51,854 nucleotides of DNA from Nitrospirota bacterium (lineage in GTDB: Bacteria > Nitrospirota > Thermodesulfovibrionia > UBA6902), in NCBI GenBank assembly GCA_016214845.1, contig JACRMS010000022.1, forward strand, positions 1 through 51,854, read 5' to 3'. Positions 34,602 to 43,085 of the stretch are shown piece after piece. The notes beneath the pieces are model-generated. The model was not told the origin of the DNA. It saw nothing but the letters and a program-made list of their open reading frames with translations, and did no database searches. The first letter of the stretch is position 1, and every line of letters starts with the position of its first letter. Both the position numbers and the translations under genes were made by a program.

Positions 34602-35414
34602 ATGGCAAAGCGTCTTATGAAAATAATCCTTCTGATTATCTTTGTCATACTCATCCTGCATTTTTTCTTCCGCGAATATATCGAGAGACGCATGCTGTAT
34701 CACGCCGTGAATAAAATTGAAGCCACCCCCAAAAGCATTGACCTTGAGTATGAAGACGTTGTCCTGACGACAAAGGACGGCGTTCAGATCGCCGGGTGGT
34801 TTATTCCTGCGGCAAAACCGAGGGCCACAATATTGTTCAGCCACGGCAACGGGGGAAACATCAGCCACAGGCTTGAGAAGATAAGCATGTTCAATTATCT
34901 CAACCTGAACGTCCTCATCTTCGACTACCGGGGCTACGGGATGAGCAAAGGCAGGCCGTCTGAGGAAGGACTCTATCTTGATGAAGAGGCAATGTATGAT
35001 TACCTGGTGAATAAGAAAGGGTCCATTCCGCAGGAGATCATTGCATACGGTGAATCCCTCGGCGGGGCGGTTGCGATCGATCTGGCAGGCAAACATGAAT
35101 TAGGCGGGCTGATCATTGAAGGGACTTTTACGTCAATAAGAGATATGGCAAAGAAGTTTTTTCCTTTTGTCCCGCCCTCGGTCATTAAAAGCCGGTATGA
35201 CTCGCTGGGGAAAATAAAGAACATCAGTATCCCTAAATTGATCTTCCACAGTGTTGATGACGATATCGTCCCCTTTGAGCAGGGTAAAAAGCTTTTCGAC
35301 GAAGCGTCCGGGCCGAAAGAGTTTGTCCAGCTTCAGGGCGGGCACAATGACGCCTTTCTTGTTTCGCAAGAGCTGTTCATGGGGAAAATAGATTCGTTTA
35401 CGGGCCGGATGTGA
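34602..35414 (+). CDS. membrane-anchored alpha/beta hydrolase
   Basis: The 270 residues start with a hydrophobic anchor (about 6-23) and then an alpha/beta-hydrolase domain related to Bem46/serine aminopeptidase-like proteins. The nucleophile Ser is in AYGESLGGAVA, the Asp probably in HSVDDDIVP, and the His in LQGGHNDAF. ILFSHGNGGN supplies the oxyanion-hole region. The substrate is unknown. No convincing ribosome site is seen for the ATG at 34602; an ATG at 34617 is an alternative. Confidence 0.85.
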   Translation: MAKRLMKIILLIIFVILILHFFFREYIERRMLYHAVNKIEATPKSIDLEYEDVVLTTKDGVQIAGWFIPAAKPRATILFSHGNGGNISHRLEKISMFNYLNLNVLIFDYRGYGMSKGRPSEEGLYLDEEAMYDYLVNKKGSIPQEIIAYGESLGGAVAIDLAGKHELGGLIIEGTFTSIRDMAKKFFPFVPPSVIKSRYDSLGKIKNISIPKLIFHSVDDDIVPFEQGKKLFDEASGPKEFVQLQGGHNDAFLVSQELFMGKIDSFTGRM

Positions 35415-35576
35415 GGGATGTTTTTTTTAATTTGTGACGGAGATTACAAAAATAAATCGTCTCAAGCTGTAATATTAAAGAAAGTTTATTGTCATAACAT
35501 TTTTTTTGAAAAGGTAAATTCATTTAGTTAGAGGCAAGTCAGAACTATTTAAGCATCGGGGAACGTTTAAGATACA

Positions 35577-38150
35577 GTGAAGTCATTAAATTTTTTCATC
35601 GTCATACTTGCTGCATCCTTTTTCACAAGCGCCTGCGGAGGCGGCGGTGGAGGAGGCAGCAGCAGTGCAAATACTGTTACACAGCCCGAAGGATACACTG
35701 TCAGCGGGGCGGTCAATGCGTCCGCAGGCTCAGCGGTAGACAGTGATGTAAATGATCCCGGAGCGCCTTATTCATCCAACGATAATTTTGACAGCGCGCA
35801 GGCCATTTCCAATCCGGTCACATTAGGCGGTTATGTAAATGTGGCAGGGCTCGGTCCAGCCGGCAGATCATACGAATCAGGGGACGTCTCGGATTTTTTT
35901 AAAGTCACTCTTGCCGCAGGTCAGACAATAACGCTCATCATCGCCAGTCATGCGGCAGCCGACCTCGACATGTATTTGTATAACGAGGCCCAGGCCCCGG
36001 TGGATTCATCTCAAAATACAACTCAAACGGAATCTTTGACCGTAGCCTTGCAAGGCGACTACTACATAGAAGTTCGCGCTTTTAACGGCGCCTCTAACTA
36101 TACTCTTTCAATAGGCCAGGGCGGTCCATTGCTTGCGGCCGGGACCCCAAGCCTGAGCGATGAATTTGTCCCCGGGGAATTGATCGTAAAATTTAAGGAC
36201 CAGATGCTGTCCAAAGGAAATGCCGCCGGGACACAGGCAAGCGTTCAATCACTCGGGCTGGTCCATAAACAAGGCGAACGGGGACGGGCGATGCTAATGA
36301 GTATCGGGGATGAACAGCAGAGGCAGGCCGCATTTAAAACACCCGGCATTAAAAGAAGTGAAGGCGTTTCAGCCGTTACTGATAATGAGATAAAACGCAA
36401 GAAGGACACCCTCGAGATAATAAAGGCGTTGAGAAAGCGTCCCGACATTCTGTATGCCGAACCCAACTACATCCGCCGCGCGTATGCCGTGCCGGATGAC
36501 ACATATTATTCAAGACAGTGGCATTACTCTTTAATAAATCTCCCTTCCGCATGGAACATAACAACAGGCAGCAGCAATGTGACAGTAGGCGTAATTGACA
36601 CCGGCATCCTCCTTAACCATCCTGACCTTCAGGGGCAGGTCGCCGGCGACGGCTATGATTTTATCAGCGATCCTGCCATGTCGCTTGACGGAGACGGGAT
36701 TGACAGCAGCCCTGCCGATCCGGGAGACCAGTCCAATCTCAACGGCAGCAGCAGTTTTCACGGGACACATGTGGCAGGCACAATTGCCGCGCTTTCAAAC
36801 AACGCTACAGGTGTTGCGGGAATTGCATGGGGCGTGAAGATAATGCCTTTGCGCGTTCTCGGTAAATCCGGCGGCACATCCTTTGACATACAGCAGGCAG
36901 TGCTTTATGCCGCAGGGCTTTCCAATGCTTCCGGTACAGTGCCTGTTAAGAAAGCGGACATTATTAACCTCAGTCTTGGCGGCGGAGGGGCCTCGCAGTC
37001 CGAGCAGGAGGTCTTTACCCAGGCGCGAAACGCGGGGGTCATTATCGTTGCCGCGGCAGGCAATGAGAACAGCAGCACGCCTTCTTATCCCGCGTCATAT
37101 GACGGAGTGGTTTCGGTCAGCGCGGTGACTATAGACAAAAGCAGGGCCTATTATTCCAATTTCAATTTGTCTGTGGACATCGCCGCTCCCGGCGGAGACA
37201 CGAGGTCGGACAATAACGGGGACGGCTATCCTGACGGGGTATTAAGCACGAGGGGAGATGACTTACAAAACCCTTTTCAATATACATATGAATTTCTCCA
37301 GGGGACATCAATGGCTTCTCCGCACGTGGCGGGTGTTGCCGCGTTGATGAAATCCGTAAATTCAGGACTGACCCCCCCTCAGTTCGACAGTCTGCTTGCA
37401 GGCGGACAACTGACTGAAGATCTGGGGGAGCCCGGAAAAGATAATCAGTTCGGCTATGGTTTAATAAACGCCTACAAGGCAGTCGGAGCCGCAGGCAATA
37501 TCCCTTTGGCCCCTGTTCTCGTTGTCAATCCCGCATCCCTTAATTTCAGCACCTCCCTTGACAGAGTGATACTTTTAGTCGAAAACGCAGGCGGAGGGAC
37601 TCTTGTCGTTAATGGCCTGTCTGATGACGCGGTCTGGCTTACGGTAAGCGAACTGAGCGTAGACGCAAACAAACAGGGCGCTTACAACATAACGGTCAAC
37701 AGGAGCGGCCTTCCTGACGGCACATATACGGCTTCCATTACAGTTGCTTCATCGGTAAATCCTGTAACAGTGCCTGTCATCATGCAGGTCAGTAATACCG
37801 GAGCTGCCACCAATGCGGGTCATCACTATGTTTTATTACTGGACCCTGACACTAATGCTACAGTGAAAGAAGCTGAAGCAAGCGCTGACAACGGCGTATA
37901 CAATTATGCCTTTACAGGGGTCACAGGCAATACATACCGCATCCTGGCAGGCACTGATTTCGACAATGACGGTTTTATCTGTGACACGGGAGAAGCCTGC
38001 GGTTCATATCTGACCTTGGACCAGCCCGTTTCGGTTACTGTTAACGGTTCTCTGACAGGCCTTGATTTTTCCACCGGTTTCAACCCGGTTTATTCAGTGT
38101 TGTCCTCCTCCGGTATGCGGCGTAATGTTTCAAAACAAATTAAAAGGTGA
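35577..38150 (+). CDS. subtilisin-like (S8) serine protease lipoprotein
   Basis: An 857-residue exported protease starting with GTG. A lipobox (FFTSACGGG, Cys at residue 20) implies a lipid anchor. Next come a Gly/Ser linker, a pre-peptidase C-terminal (PPC)-like beta domain (about 65-180), a pro-domain-like region (FVPGELIVKFKDQ to ILYAEPNYI, about 200-300) and the S8 catalytic domain with Asp341 (VIDTGI), His395 (HGTHVAGT) and Ser578 (GTSMASPHVAG). The C-terminus has a BACON-like beta domain (about 645-745) and a further beta domain. The gene is followed 4 bases later by a PrcB-like lipoprotein gene, suggesting a protease complex. Confidence 0.9.
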   Translation: MKSLNFFIVILAASFFTSACGGGGGGGSSSANTVTQPEGYTVSGAVNASAGSAVDSDVNDPGAPYSSNDNFDSAQAISNPVTLGGYVNVAGLGPAGRSYESGDVSDFFKVTLAAGQTITLIIASHAAADLDMYLYNEAQAPVDSSQNTTQTESLTVALQGDYYIEVRAFNGASNYTLSIGQGGPLLAAGTPSLSDEFVPGELIVKFKDQMLSKGNAAGTQASVQSLGLVHKQGERGRAMLMSIGDEQQRQAAFKTPGIKRSEGVSAVTDNEIKRKKDTLEIIKALRKRPDILYAEPNYIRRAYAVPDDTYYSRQWHYSLINLPSAWNITTGSSNVTVGVIDTGILLNHPDLQGQVAGDGYDFISDPAMSLDGDGIDSSPADPGDQSNLNGSSSFHGTHVAGTIAALSNNATGVAGIAWGVKIMPLRVLGKSGGTSFDIQQAVLYAAGLSNASGTVPVKKADIINLSLGGGGASQSEQEVFTQARNAGVIIVAAAGNENSSTPSYPASYDGVVSVSAVTIDKSRAYYSNFNLSVDIAAPGGDTRSDNNGDGYPDGVLSTRGDDLQNPFQYTYEFLQGTSMASPHVAGVAALMKSVNSGLTPPQFDSLLAGGQLTEDLGEPGKDNQFGYGLINAYKAVGAAGNIPLAPVLVVNPASLNFSTSLDRVILLVENAGGGTLVVNGLSDDAVWLTVSELSVDANKQGAYNITVNRSGLPDGTYTASITVASSVNPVTVPVIMQVSNTGAATNAGHHYVLLLDPDTNATVKEAEASADNGVYNYAFTGVTGNTYRILAGTDFDNDGFICDTGEACGSYLTLDQPVSVTVNGSLTGLDFSTGFNPVYSVLSSSGMRRNVSKQIKR

Positions 38151-38154
38151 TTTG

Positions 38155-38679
38155 ATGCCGCGCATTATTAGATTATTTGCAGTGTACCTGCTTGCCTTAT
38201 TGCTTACGGGCTGTTTTCATCACGTGATGAGCAGTCAGGGAATGACTATCAACGCCTCTGGCATTTACAGCAGCTCCATATGCAACACCTTTGAGAGTGC
38301 ACCCGCTGCAACTTTGATCTCTGATGCTGAAGCTTATTCCAGGATATACGGCAGATTGCGCAAACACATTATCGGAATTGAAAACGACAAAGCCCCAGAA
38401 GTTGATTTTACCGCTGAAAACATATTGCTTGTTGAAATGGGACAGCGCTCTACTGCCGGCTATGAGATCAGACTTGCTGAAAATACCGTATCTGTGAGCA
38501 ATGCTATTGCCGATGTTAAAATTTCATGGATCGAACCAAGGGAAGGCCATGTCACAGCGCAGGTCATAACGAGCCCCTGCGTTATGATCAAACTGCCGAA
38601 GGGCAATTACTCGCACGTAAGAATATCAGACCGGAACAACAAGGTGCGGGTGGAGCTTGATATCCCCGGCGGGAAATAA
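38155..38679 (+). CDS. PrcB-like lipoprotein
   Basis: The start at 38155 follows an AAAGGTGA ribosome site and gives a signal peptide with a lipobox (LALLLTGCFHH). The 174-residue product has, in its second half, MGQRSTAGYEIRLAENTVSV and a VITSPCVMIKLPKGNYSHV block, matching the PrcB C-terminal domain pattern (GQR-TGGY, then P-x-V-x-I-P). In Treponema denticola PrcB is needed for a stable dentilisin complex, whose protease subunit PrtP is also a subtilisin-family lipoprotein. The direct coupling to an S8 lipoprotein here suggests the same partnership; that is inference. Confidence 0.7.
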   Translation: MPRIIRLFAVYLLALLLTGCFHHVMSSQGMTINASGIYSSSICNTFESAPAATLISDAEAYSRIYGRLRKHIIGIENDKAPEVDFTAENILLVEMGQRSTAGYEIRLAENTVSVSNAIADVKISWIEPREGHVTAQVITSPCVMIKLPKGNYSHVRISDRNNKVRVELDIPGGK

Positions 38680-38705
38680 GAGCAAGAGGCAAACCAGCTT
38701 CGCTT

Positions 38706-40493
38706 TTATTTGAATAACCCTTTCAGTAGATCTCCAACAGGTTTCCCCTCTTGCTCAGTGCTACCGCCATTGCCCTTGTCTTTTTTGAAGAGCTTGTCCA
38801 GCGCCTTATCAATCTCTTTCTCGATTACACGCCCCCCCGCTTTTGCAATATCAACAGTGTAGATGGGATTTGAAAAAGTCCCGGTGATCTTCAGTGGGAT
38901 ATTGCCCCAGCCTTTGTCGTCCTTTATATATTTCGCAACACCGGACCCCATTGCCTTTTGGGTTAGACGGGGGGAGAGTTTAAGATCAACAGCGAGATCG
39001 AGGGTTTCATTAAGGCCGATGTTGCCCGAAGGGTCCATTGCGATATCGTCCGAGGAGAAGACGCTTTCAAGATGGGCTACGCTGTTTCTGACGGTCACTC
39101 TCCCGTTTGCCTGTTTCAGGTTTATTGTCTCCAGCTCTTTTATGTTGAGAAACTGCGACAGCCTCCTGGTTATTTGAGCGCCCGTGATCTTTCCGTCTTT
39201 GATATTAAAATCTCCGTCGGCGATTAAATTCTTTTTGATAGTTTCAGACGCTGTGCCTGAGCCGTTTAATTTTAGGTTCAAAGAAAGGAGCCCGAAGACC
39301 GTGCCCTTTGCCTTCGGGGAGAAAGAGTTTACAACTTCGTCCGCGTGAAGGGAATCAATATTGGCTGAAAGGTTGTAAGTGTATCCCGGCTTTGAAAGGT
39401 CAATCGCGCTGTTTACATTTAATTTTCCTTTTCCTGCAACGGCGGACATTTTTGCTATCTCAAGTTTACTGTCTTTGAGCAGGTACTTAGTGTGAAAATC
39501 GTTCATCGTCAGGTCCCTGTACTTCGCGGAGGATATTTTTATTTCCCCGTTGGATTTCAGGGTATCAAATTTTTTGGGCATACCTGTTATCTTAAGGTCC
39601 GCAGAATAATTTCCCGACAGGACCAGCCCGTTCATGTCAACGACAGACGCAAGCAGTTTTTGTAGATCAGCGGACTTTGTGCCCGACATCGAAACGGCAA
39701 TATTGATATCGGGTTCCTTCCTGAGGTTTTTGATATCACCGGTTATCGAGACGGGCACCTCCTGTATTTTAAGGTCTGCTTTATCTATGCGGATATCACC
39801 GGATGCGAGATTTACGTCCGCCGCGTATTTCAGCGCCGCATTTAAACTTCTGATGGGTTTTCTCGAAGGTGTCCCGAAAATAATCTCATCAAGCTTCAGA
39901 TCAATATTCCCGGTAGAAGATAATTGTGTCCCGTCAGCGCTATTAATATTTGAATCAATTGCAAAAGAACCTTTTATATCGGGCAGCGCCTTTGTCGAAT
40001 CAACAAAGGCAAACCCGGCATCTTTGATCGAGATATTCTTTGCGAGCAGGGAGATCGGGAGCCCTTTTGCCTCCGCTGCCTGTTTCTCTTCTTTGACCGC
40101 ATGCGGCTTCTCTTTTTCCCCGATGCCCTCAAAATTGAAGCTGCCTTTAACATCACGGATGATCCTGATCTCAGGAGACAATAATTTCAGTTCATCAACG
40201 ATCACTTTTTTGGAAAGCAGAGGCAGCAGCTGGAATTTAAGGATGAAATCTTTACATTTTACGAAATCAGTTTTCCCATCCGTCTCTTTTATTGCAAGGT
40301 CTTTTACGTCAATGCCTTTGAACAGGCTGATGTTTATTTGGCCGATGCTTACCTTCCGGTTTAATGCCTGCTCAGCATACGGCACGAGAAAGGCTTTGAC
40401 TTTTTCCGGCGTGACGTAGGTTTTAATAAATACTACAAATGAAATAATAATGACTGCTGTTACGGCAATAATTATTGTCAGGATTTTCTTCAT
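38706..40493 (-). CDS. AsmA-family protein
   Basis: A 595-residue protein with one N-terminal membrane anchor (about 5-26) and a long beta-rich periplasmic part. The start VTPEKVKAFLVPYAEQALNR then KVSIGQINISLFKG, and the later domain with GTFSNPIYTVDIAKA, are typical of AsmA/TamB-like proteins that span the periplasm and support outer-membrane lipid homeostasis. Residues about 130-145 form a Lys/Glu-rich linker. It is divergent from the PilZ gene across a gap with a strong hairpin. Confidence 0.85.
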   Translation of the reverse strand: MKKILTIIIAVTAVIIISFVVFIKTYVTPEKVKAFLVPYAEQALNRKVSIGQINISLFKGIDVKDLAIKETDGKTDFVKCKDFILKFQLLPLLSKKVIVDELKLLSPEIRIIRDVKGSFNFEGIGEKEKPHAVKEEKQAAEAKGLPISLLAKNISIKDAGFAFVDSTKALPDIKGSFAIDSNINSADGTQLSSTGNIDLKLDEIIFGTPSRKPIRSLNAALKYAADVNLASGDIRIDKADLKIQEVPVSITGDIKNLRKEPDINIAVSMSGTKSADLQKLLASVVDMNGLVLSGNYSADLKITGMPKKFDTLKSNGEIKISSAKYRDLTMNDFHTKYLLKDSKLEIAKMSAVAGKGKLNVNSAIDLSKPGYTYNLSANIDSLHADEVVNSFSPKAKGTVFGLLSLNLKLNGSGTASETIKKNLIADGDFNIKDGKITGAQITRRLSQFLNIKELETINLKQANGRVTVRNSVAHLESVFSSDDIAMDPSGNIGLNETLDLAVDLKLSPRLTQKAMGSGVAKYIKDDKGWGNIPLKITGTFSNPIYTVDIAKAGGRVIEKEIDKALDKLFKKDKGNGGSTEQEGKPVGDLLKGLFK

Positions 40494-40550
40494 GGTCCCT
40501 CCTCGGCACTATAACTTTACCACTAAGCAGAGGCCTGTTCAAGAGAAAAC

Positions 40551-40588
40551 GTCTTGGCTGCCGCTCAGTGCAGCGGCAGCCAAGATGT
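40551..40588. repeat. strong hairpin between divergent genes
   Basis: CTTGGCTGCCGCT and AGCGGCAGCCAAG are perfect 13-base complements around CAGTGC, extended by wobble pairs on both sides. There is no clear T-run, and the genes on both sides point away, so it is not an obvious terminator. Confidence 0.8.
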
Positions 40589-40616
40589 AATAATATTTAT
40601 TTCATCATTATGTTAA

Positions 40617-40645
40617 TTGACACGGGATGAATTTAGTGGTAATGA
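40617..40645 (+). promoter_or_regulatory. promoter of the PilZ gene
   Basis: TTGACA, a 17-base spacer and TAATGA. The -10 box is 12 bases before the ATG at 40658 and 36 before the preferred ATG at 40682. Confidence 0.55.
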
Positions 40646-40681
40646 AATTATGTAGACATGAAAAACGAAAAGGTGTTTAAA

Positions 40682-40993
40682 ATGGGAGCCAGAGGTTTTG
40701 ACAGGATAAATGTACTGATTGATGTAAAGATCAATTGTCACAATAGAAGTTATGACGGCACAGTGACAAACCTCTCCGAGAACGGGATGCTTATAAGGAC
40801 ACATCAAATAACTTCTCTTCGGAACTCGCATGTCGAGGTCTCTATTCCTTTAAGGGAAGAGATGTTACATCTTTCAGGCAGGCTGGTCAGACAGGAAGAT
40901 ATCAGCGGTTATTACAATGGCATTGGTGTTGAGATTATAAATCCGCCGCAGAAATACCTGGATTTTATTGACAGCCTCATAGCTGTGCTGTAA
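40682..40993 (+). CDS. PilZ-domain protein
   Basis: A small cyclic di-GMP effector. The c-di-GMP motifs are present in slightly divergent form: RGFDR as RxxxR near the start and NLSENG as the D/NxSxxG motif. The rest is a single PilZ barrel (MLIRTHQ, VEVSIPL, LVRQED, GIGVEIIN). The ATG at 40682 follows an AAAAGGTG ribosome site; an ATG at 40658 would add 8 residues. Its target is not visible; pilT and the MshEN protein are in the same window but 35 kb away. Confidence 0.8.
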   Translation: MGARGFDRINVLIDVKINCHNRSYDGTVTNLSENGMLIRTHQITSLRNSHVEVSIPLREEMLHLSGRLVRQEDISGYYNGIGVEIINPPQKYLDFIDSLIAVL

Positions 40994-41026
40994 CCAGTGA
41001 ATGTTTCAAGCGAGTAAATTGCAAAC

Positions 41027-41482
41027 TTACGGCTTGGCTGTGTCAACATATCCGTTGCCTTTTATGTAATGTTCGAGATCAGTAATGGTAAGTTTCTGGT
41101 CCGCCATAATTGCCCGCGCTATGTCTCCGAACGTCAACAGGCCGGCCAGGTTGTTGCCTTCATACACAGGCATATGACGACAGTGCGCGGCTGTCATCAG
41201 GGCCATGCATTCTTCAATCGACTTTTCGGTTGTTATTGAGTAAACGTCTTTCGTCATCAAATCGCCGACAAGTGTCTCCTGCGAAGATTTCCCTTTCAGG
41301 ACCACCTTGCGGGCGTAATCACGTTCGGAAAGAATGCCCGCGACTTGCCCTCTCTCGATAACAAGCAGAACGCCGATATCTTTTTCAGCCATAATCTCAA
41401 GAGCTCTGTATGCCGTCTCGTTGGGGTGGATTGTCCAAAGAGTTTCGCCCTTTGTTTTTAAAACATCTTTGACCTTCAACAT
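41027..41482 (-). CDS. CBS-domain pair protein
   Basis: A 151-residue protein made of two CBS motifs: VKDVLKTKGETLWTIHPNET with GILSERDYARKVVL (1-75), and VGDLMTKDVYSITTEKSIEE with GLLTFGDIARAIMA (76-132). The SERDYARKV form is common in stand-alone two-CBS proteins of this size. Ligand and target are unknown. GGAGGGG precedes the ATG. It has a long leader with its own promoter, a hairpin and a small ORF whose end overlaps this start codon. Confidence 0.85.
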   Translation of the reverse strand: MLKVKDVLKTKGETLWTIHPNETAYRALEIMAEKDIGVLLVIERGQVAGILSERDYARKVVLKGKSSQETLVGDLMTKDVYSITTEKSIEECMALMTAAHCRHMPVYEGNNLAGLLTFGDIARAIMADQKLTITDLEHYIKGNGYVDTAKP

Positions 41483-41580
41483 AATTCCCCCTCCTTATTA
41501 ATTTTAGTTAGGTGAAAAGCAAAACACCGGACCGTCACATGAATATTCTGCGGCAGTCCGGTGTCAAAGAAAGCGTACAT
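41476..41580 (-). CDS. possible 34-residue leader ORF
   Basis: On the minus strand, GGAGG lies 8 bases before an ATG that opens a 34-codon frame (MYAFFDTGLPQNIHVTV then RCFAFHLTKINKEGELC). It runs across the hairpin at 41524-41564 and ends 7 bases inside the CBS gene, so the two would be translationally coupled. There is no homology I can name. It could be a leader peptide or a chance ORF. Confidence 0.35.
   Translation of the reverse strand: MYAFFDTGLPQNIHVTVRCFAFHLTKINKEGELC
41524..41564 (-). terminator. terminator-like hairpin in the CBS gene leader
   Basis: Read on the minus strand, ACACCGGAC and GTCCGGTGT are perfect 9-base arms around a 23-base loop, followed directly by TTTTGCTTTT. 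It lies between the promoter and the CBS start, as an attenuator would. Confidence 0.55.
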
Positions 41581-41626
41581 TGTACTAACCTCCAATTGTC
41601 CCGCGTCTAATAACAATGCGTGAATT

Positions 41627-41655
41627 ATTCTATTACAGTTGTGTGCATCTGTCAA
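41627..41655 (-). promoter_or_regulatory. promoter of the CBS gene
   Basis: On the minus strand TTGACA and TAGAAT are separated by 17 bases. It implies a leader of about 138 bases before the CBS start codon. Confidence 0.65.
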
Positions 41656-41836
41656 ACATTCAGGTCCCATGGACCGGCCATAGTCCCTTCCGGTTTCCTG
41701 TTTATACGTGCCAGGTTTTATCCTTAAGTTTCAGCATGTTAACGTGCTGAAAAAATATTTAAGTTTTCTATTAAAAAACCGATATAAAATATAAAAGGAT
41801 GACAATATTATTAACAAGACAGTGAGGTTTAGGCTT

Positions 41837-42271
41837 ATGGACAGCAATCTGCACAGGACATTCAACGACGAAGTAAACAGGTATAAAAACGCGCTTCTTT
41901 TCTACGCAAGGAAATGCGACTGGGACACATTTAAGGTCAATGCCGGAAGGCTTTTTGATTATGTTGAATCAATCGAGATGTCAGAGATTGAGAGGCGGTT
42001 TTACAATATATCCAAGGTAATAGTAATGGCGCTTTTTATAGTTGTAATTTTTATCCTCAAGATGGACCAGAACTTGTCCCCCGGCATCACCCGTCTTAAG
42101 GATTTTGTAGTTATAATAGCGGTGGCGGGCGGCAGTTTTGAAATTTATTTCCTGCTTAACTTTAAAATGTATATGAAAAACAAAATTAGACGCTACAAGA
42201 AAAGAAGAGAAAGATTTATAATGGCCATAGAGCAGGATTTCAAGGAGATAGTTGTTCAACTTGAGACGTAG
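41837..42271 (+). CDS. small two-membrane-segment protein of unknown function
   Basis: I do not recognise the 144-residue product. It has a charged N-terminal helix region (MDSNLHRTFNDEVNRYK), two hydrophobic segments (about residues 61-77 and 89-108) and a strongly basic then acidic C-terminal helix (KNKIRRYKKRRERF). Both termini should be cytoplasmic. The ATG at 41837 is 9 bases after GAGG; a GTG at 41822 in frame would add 5 residues. An AT-rich TATAAAATATAAA stretch upstream could hold a promoter. Confidence 0.6.
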   Translation: MDSNLHRTFNDEVNRYKNALLFYARKCDWDTFKVNAGRLFDYVESIEMSEIERRFYNISKVIVMALFIVVIFILKMDQNLSPGITRLKDFVVIIAVAGGSFEIYFLLNFKMYMKNKIRRYKKRRERFIMAIEQDFKEIVVQLET

Positions 42272-42416
42272 CCGCAAGATATTTTTCCATCTTTCCTGGA
42301 AAGAGTGTATTAATATTCTGCAATAAATAAACGCAGGGTTTCCCTAAATGAGAAGCAATTCCCCAATTAAGGATGATTGAGGTTTCTTGATTTATTGTTT
42401 TACAATATGTTGTATG

Positions 42417-42432
42417 TGGCATCTAAATTGCA
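42417..42432 (+). promoter_or_regulatory. sigma-54 promoter match
   Basis: TGGCATCTAAATTGCA has GG and GC exactly 10 bases apart and agrees with TGGCAC-N5-TTGC except for one base. It lies 62 bases before the start of the DUF4398 lipoprotein. A sigma-54 activator gene is 5 kb downstream. Confidence 0.55.
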
Positions 42433-42493
42433 GACATGTCTTCCTCGAATACCATTGGTATTAAATAAAACCTTTGAGAAAGGAGGAAAAGAC

Positions 42494-43081
42494 ATGAAAA
42501 GATTTTTAGTGACTTTAACAGTAGTAATGGCAATGCTGGTTGTACTTACTTCTTGCGCAAAACAGCCCACAGAAGATATGAACGCTTCAAAGGCATCAAT
42601 TGATGCCGTGATAGCAGAGGGTGGTGAAAAGTATGCGAACGCGGAAGTAAAACAGCTCAATGACGAACTGACCGCTGCTTTGGATGAAGTAAAGGTTCAG
42701 GACGGCAAGTTCTTCAAGAACTACGACAAGGCAAAAGAGATGCTTGCTAAAGTAAAAGGCAGCGCTGATGCTTTGAAGGCTGAGATCCCGGCAAGAAAAG
42801 AAAAAGCCAAGAATGACGCCACTGCAGCATTAGAAGCTGCAAAGACCGCTGTGAATGATGCAAAGACACTGTTAGGCAAGGCACCGAGAGGAAAAGGCTC
42901 AAAGGCTGACATCGAAGCATTGAAAGCTGATGTAGCAGGCCTTGAAGCATCCTTGACAGAAGTCGAGAGCATGATCACCAGCGAAGACTATTTTGCTGCA
43001 GCTGACAAAGCAAACGCAGCAAAAGACAAGGCAGCGCAGGTAGCGGAACAGATCAATCAGGCTATCGCAAAGAAGAAATAA
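42494..43081 (+). CDS. DUF4398-like helical lipoprotein
   Basis: A 195-residue protein with a signal peptide and lipobox (VVLTSCAKQ, Cys21), followed by an almost wholly helical, Ala/Lys-rich body with heptad character (ALEAAKTAVNDAKTLLGK, DVAGLEASLTEVES). It matches DUF4398-type envelope lipoproteins. An AGGAGG ribosome site fixes the start; earlier in-frame codons are not coding. It leads an operon with two L,D-transpeptidase genes, so a role in holding or sensing peptidoglycan is a reasonable inference. Confidence 0.75.
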   Translation: MKRFLVTLTVVMAMLVVLTSCAKQPTEDMNASKASIDAVIAEGGEKYANAEVKQLNDELTAALDEVKVQDGKFFKNYDKAKEMLAKVKGSADALKAEIPARKEKAKNDATAALEAAKTAVNDAKTLLGKAPRGKGSKADIEALKADVAGLEASLTEVESMITSEDYFAAADKANAAKDKAAQVAEQINQAIAKKK

Positions 43082-43085
43082 GGGA

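Noticed and set aside
38863-40419. Long plus-strand ORFs (104 and 261 codons) opposite the AsmA gene
   Set aside because: Low-complexity Ser/Phe-rich shadows of the AsmA coding sequence; no ribosome sites.
40551-40588. Terminator of the AsmA or PilZ gene
   Set aside because: Both genes are transcribed away from the hairpin and there is no T-run.
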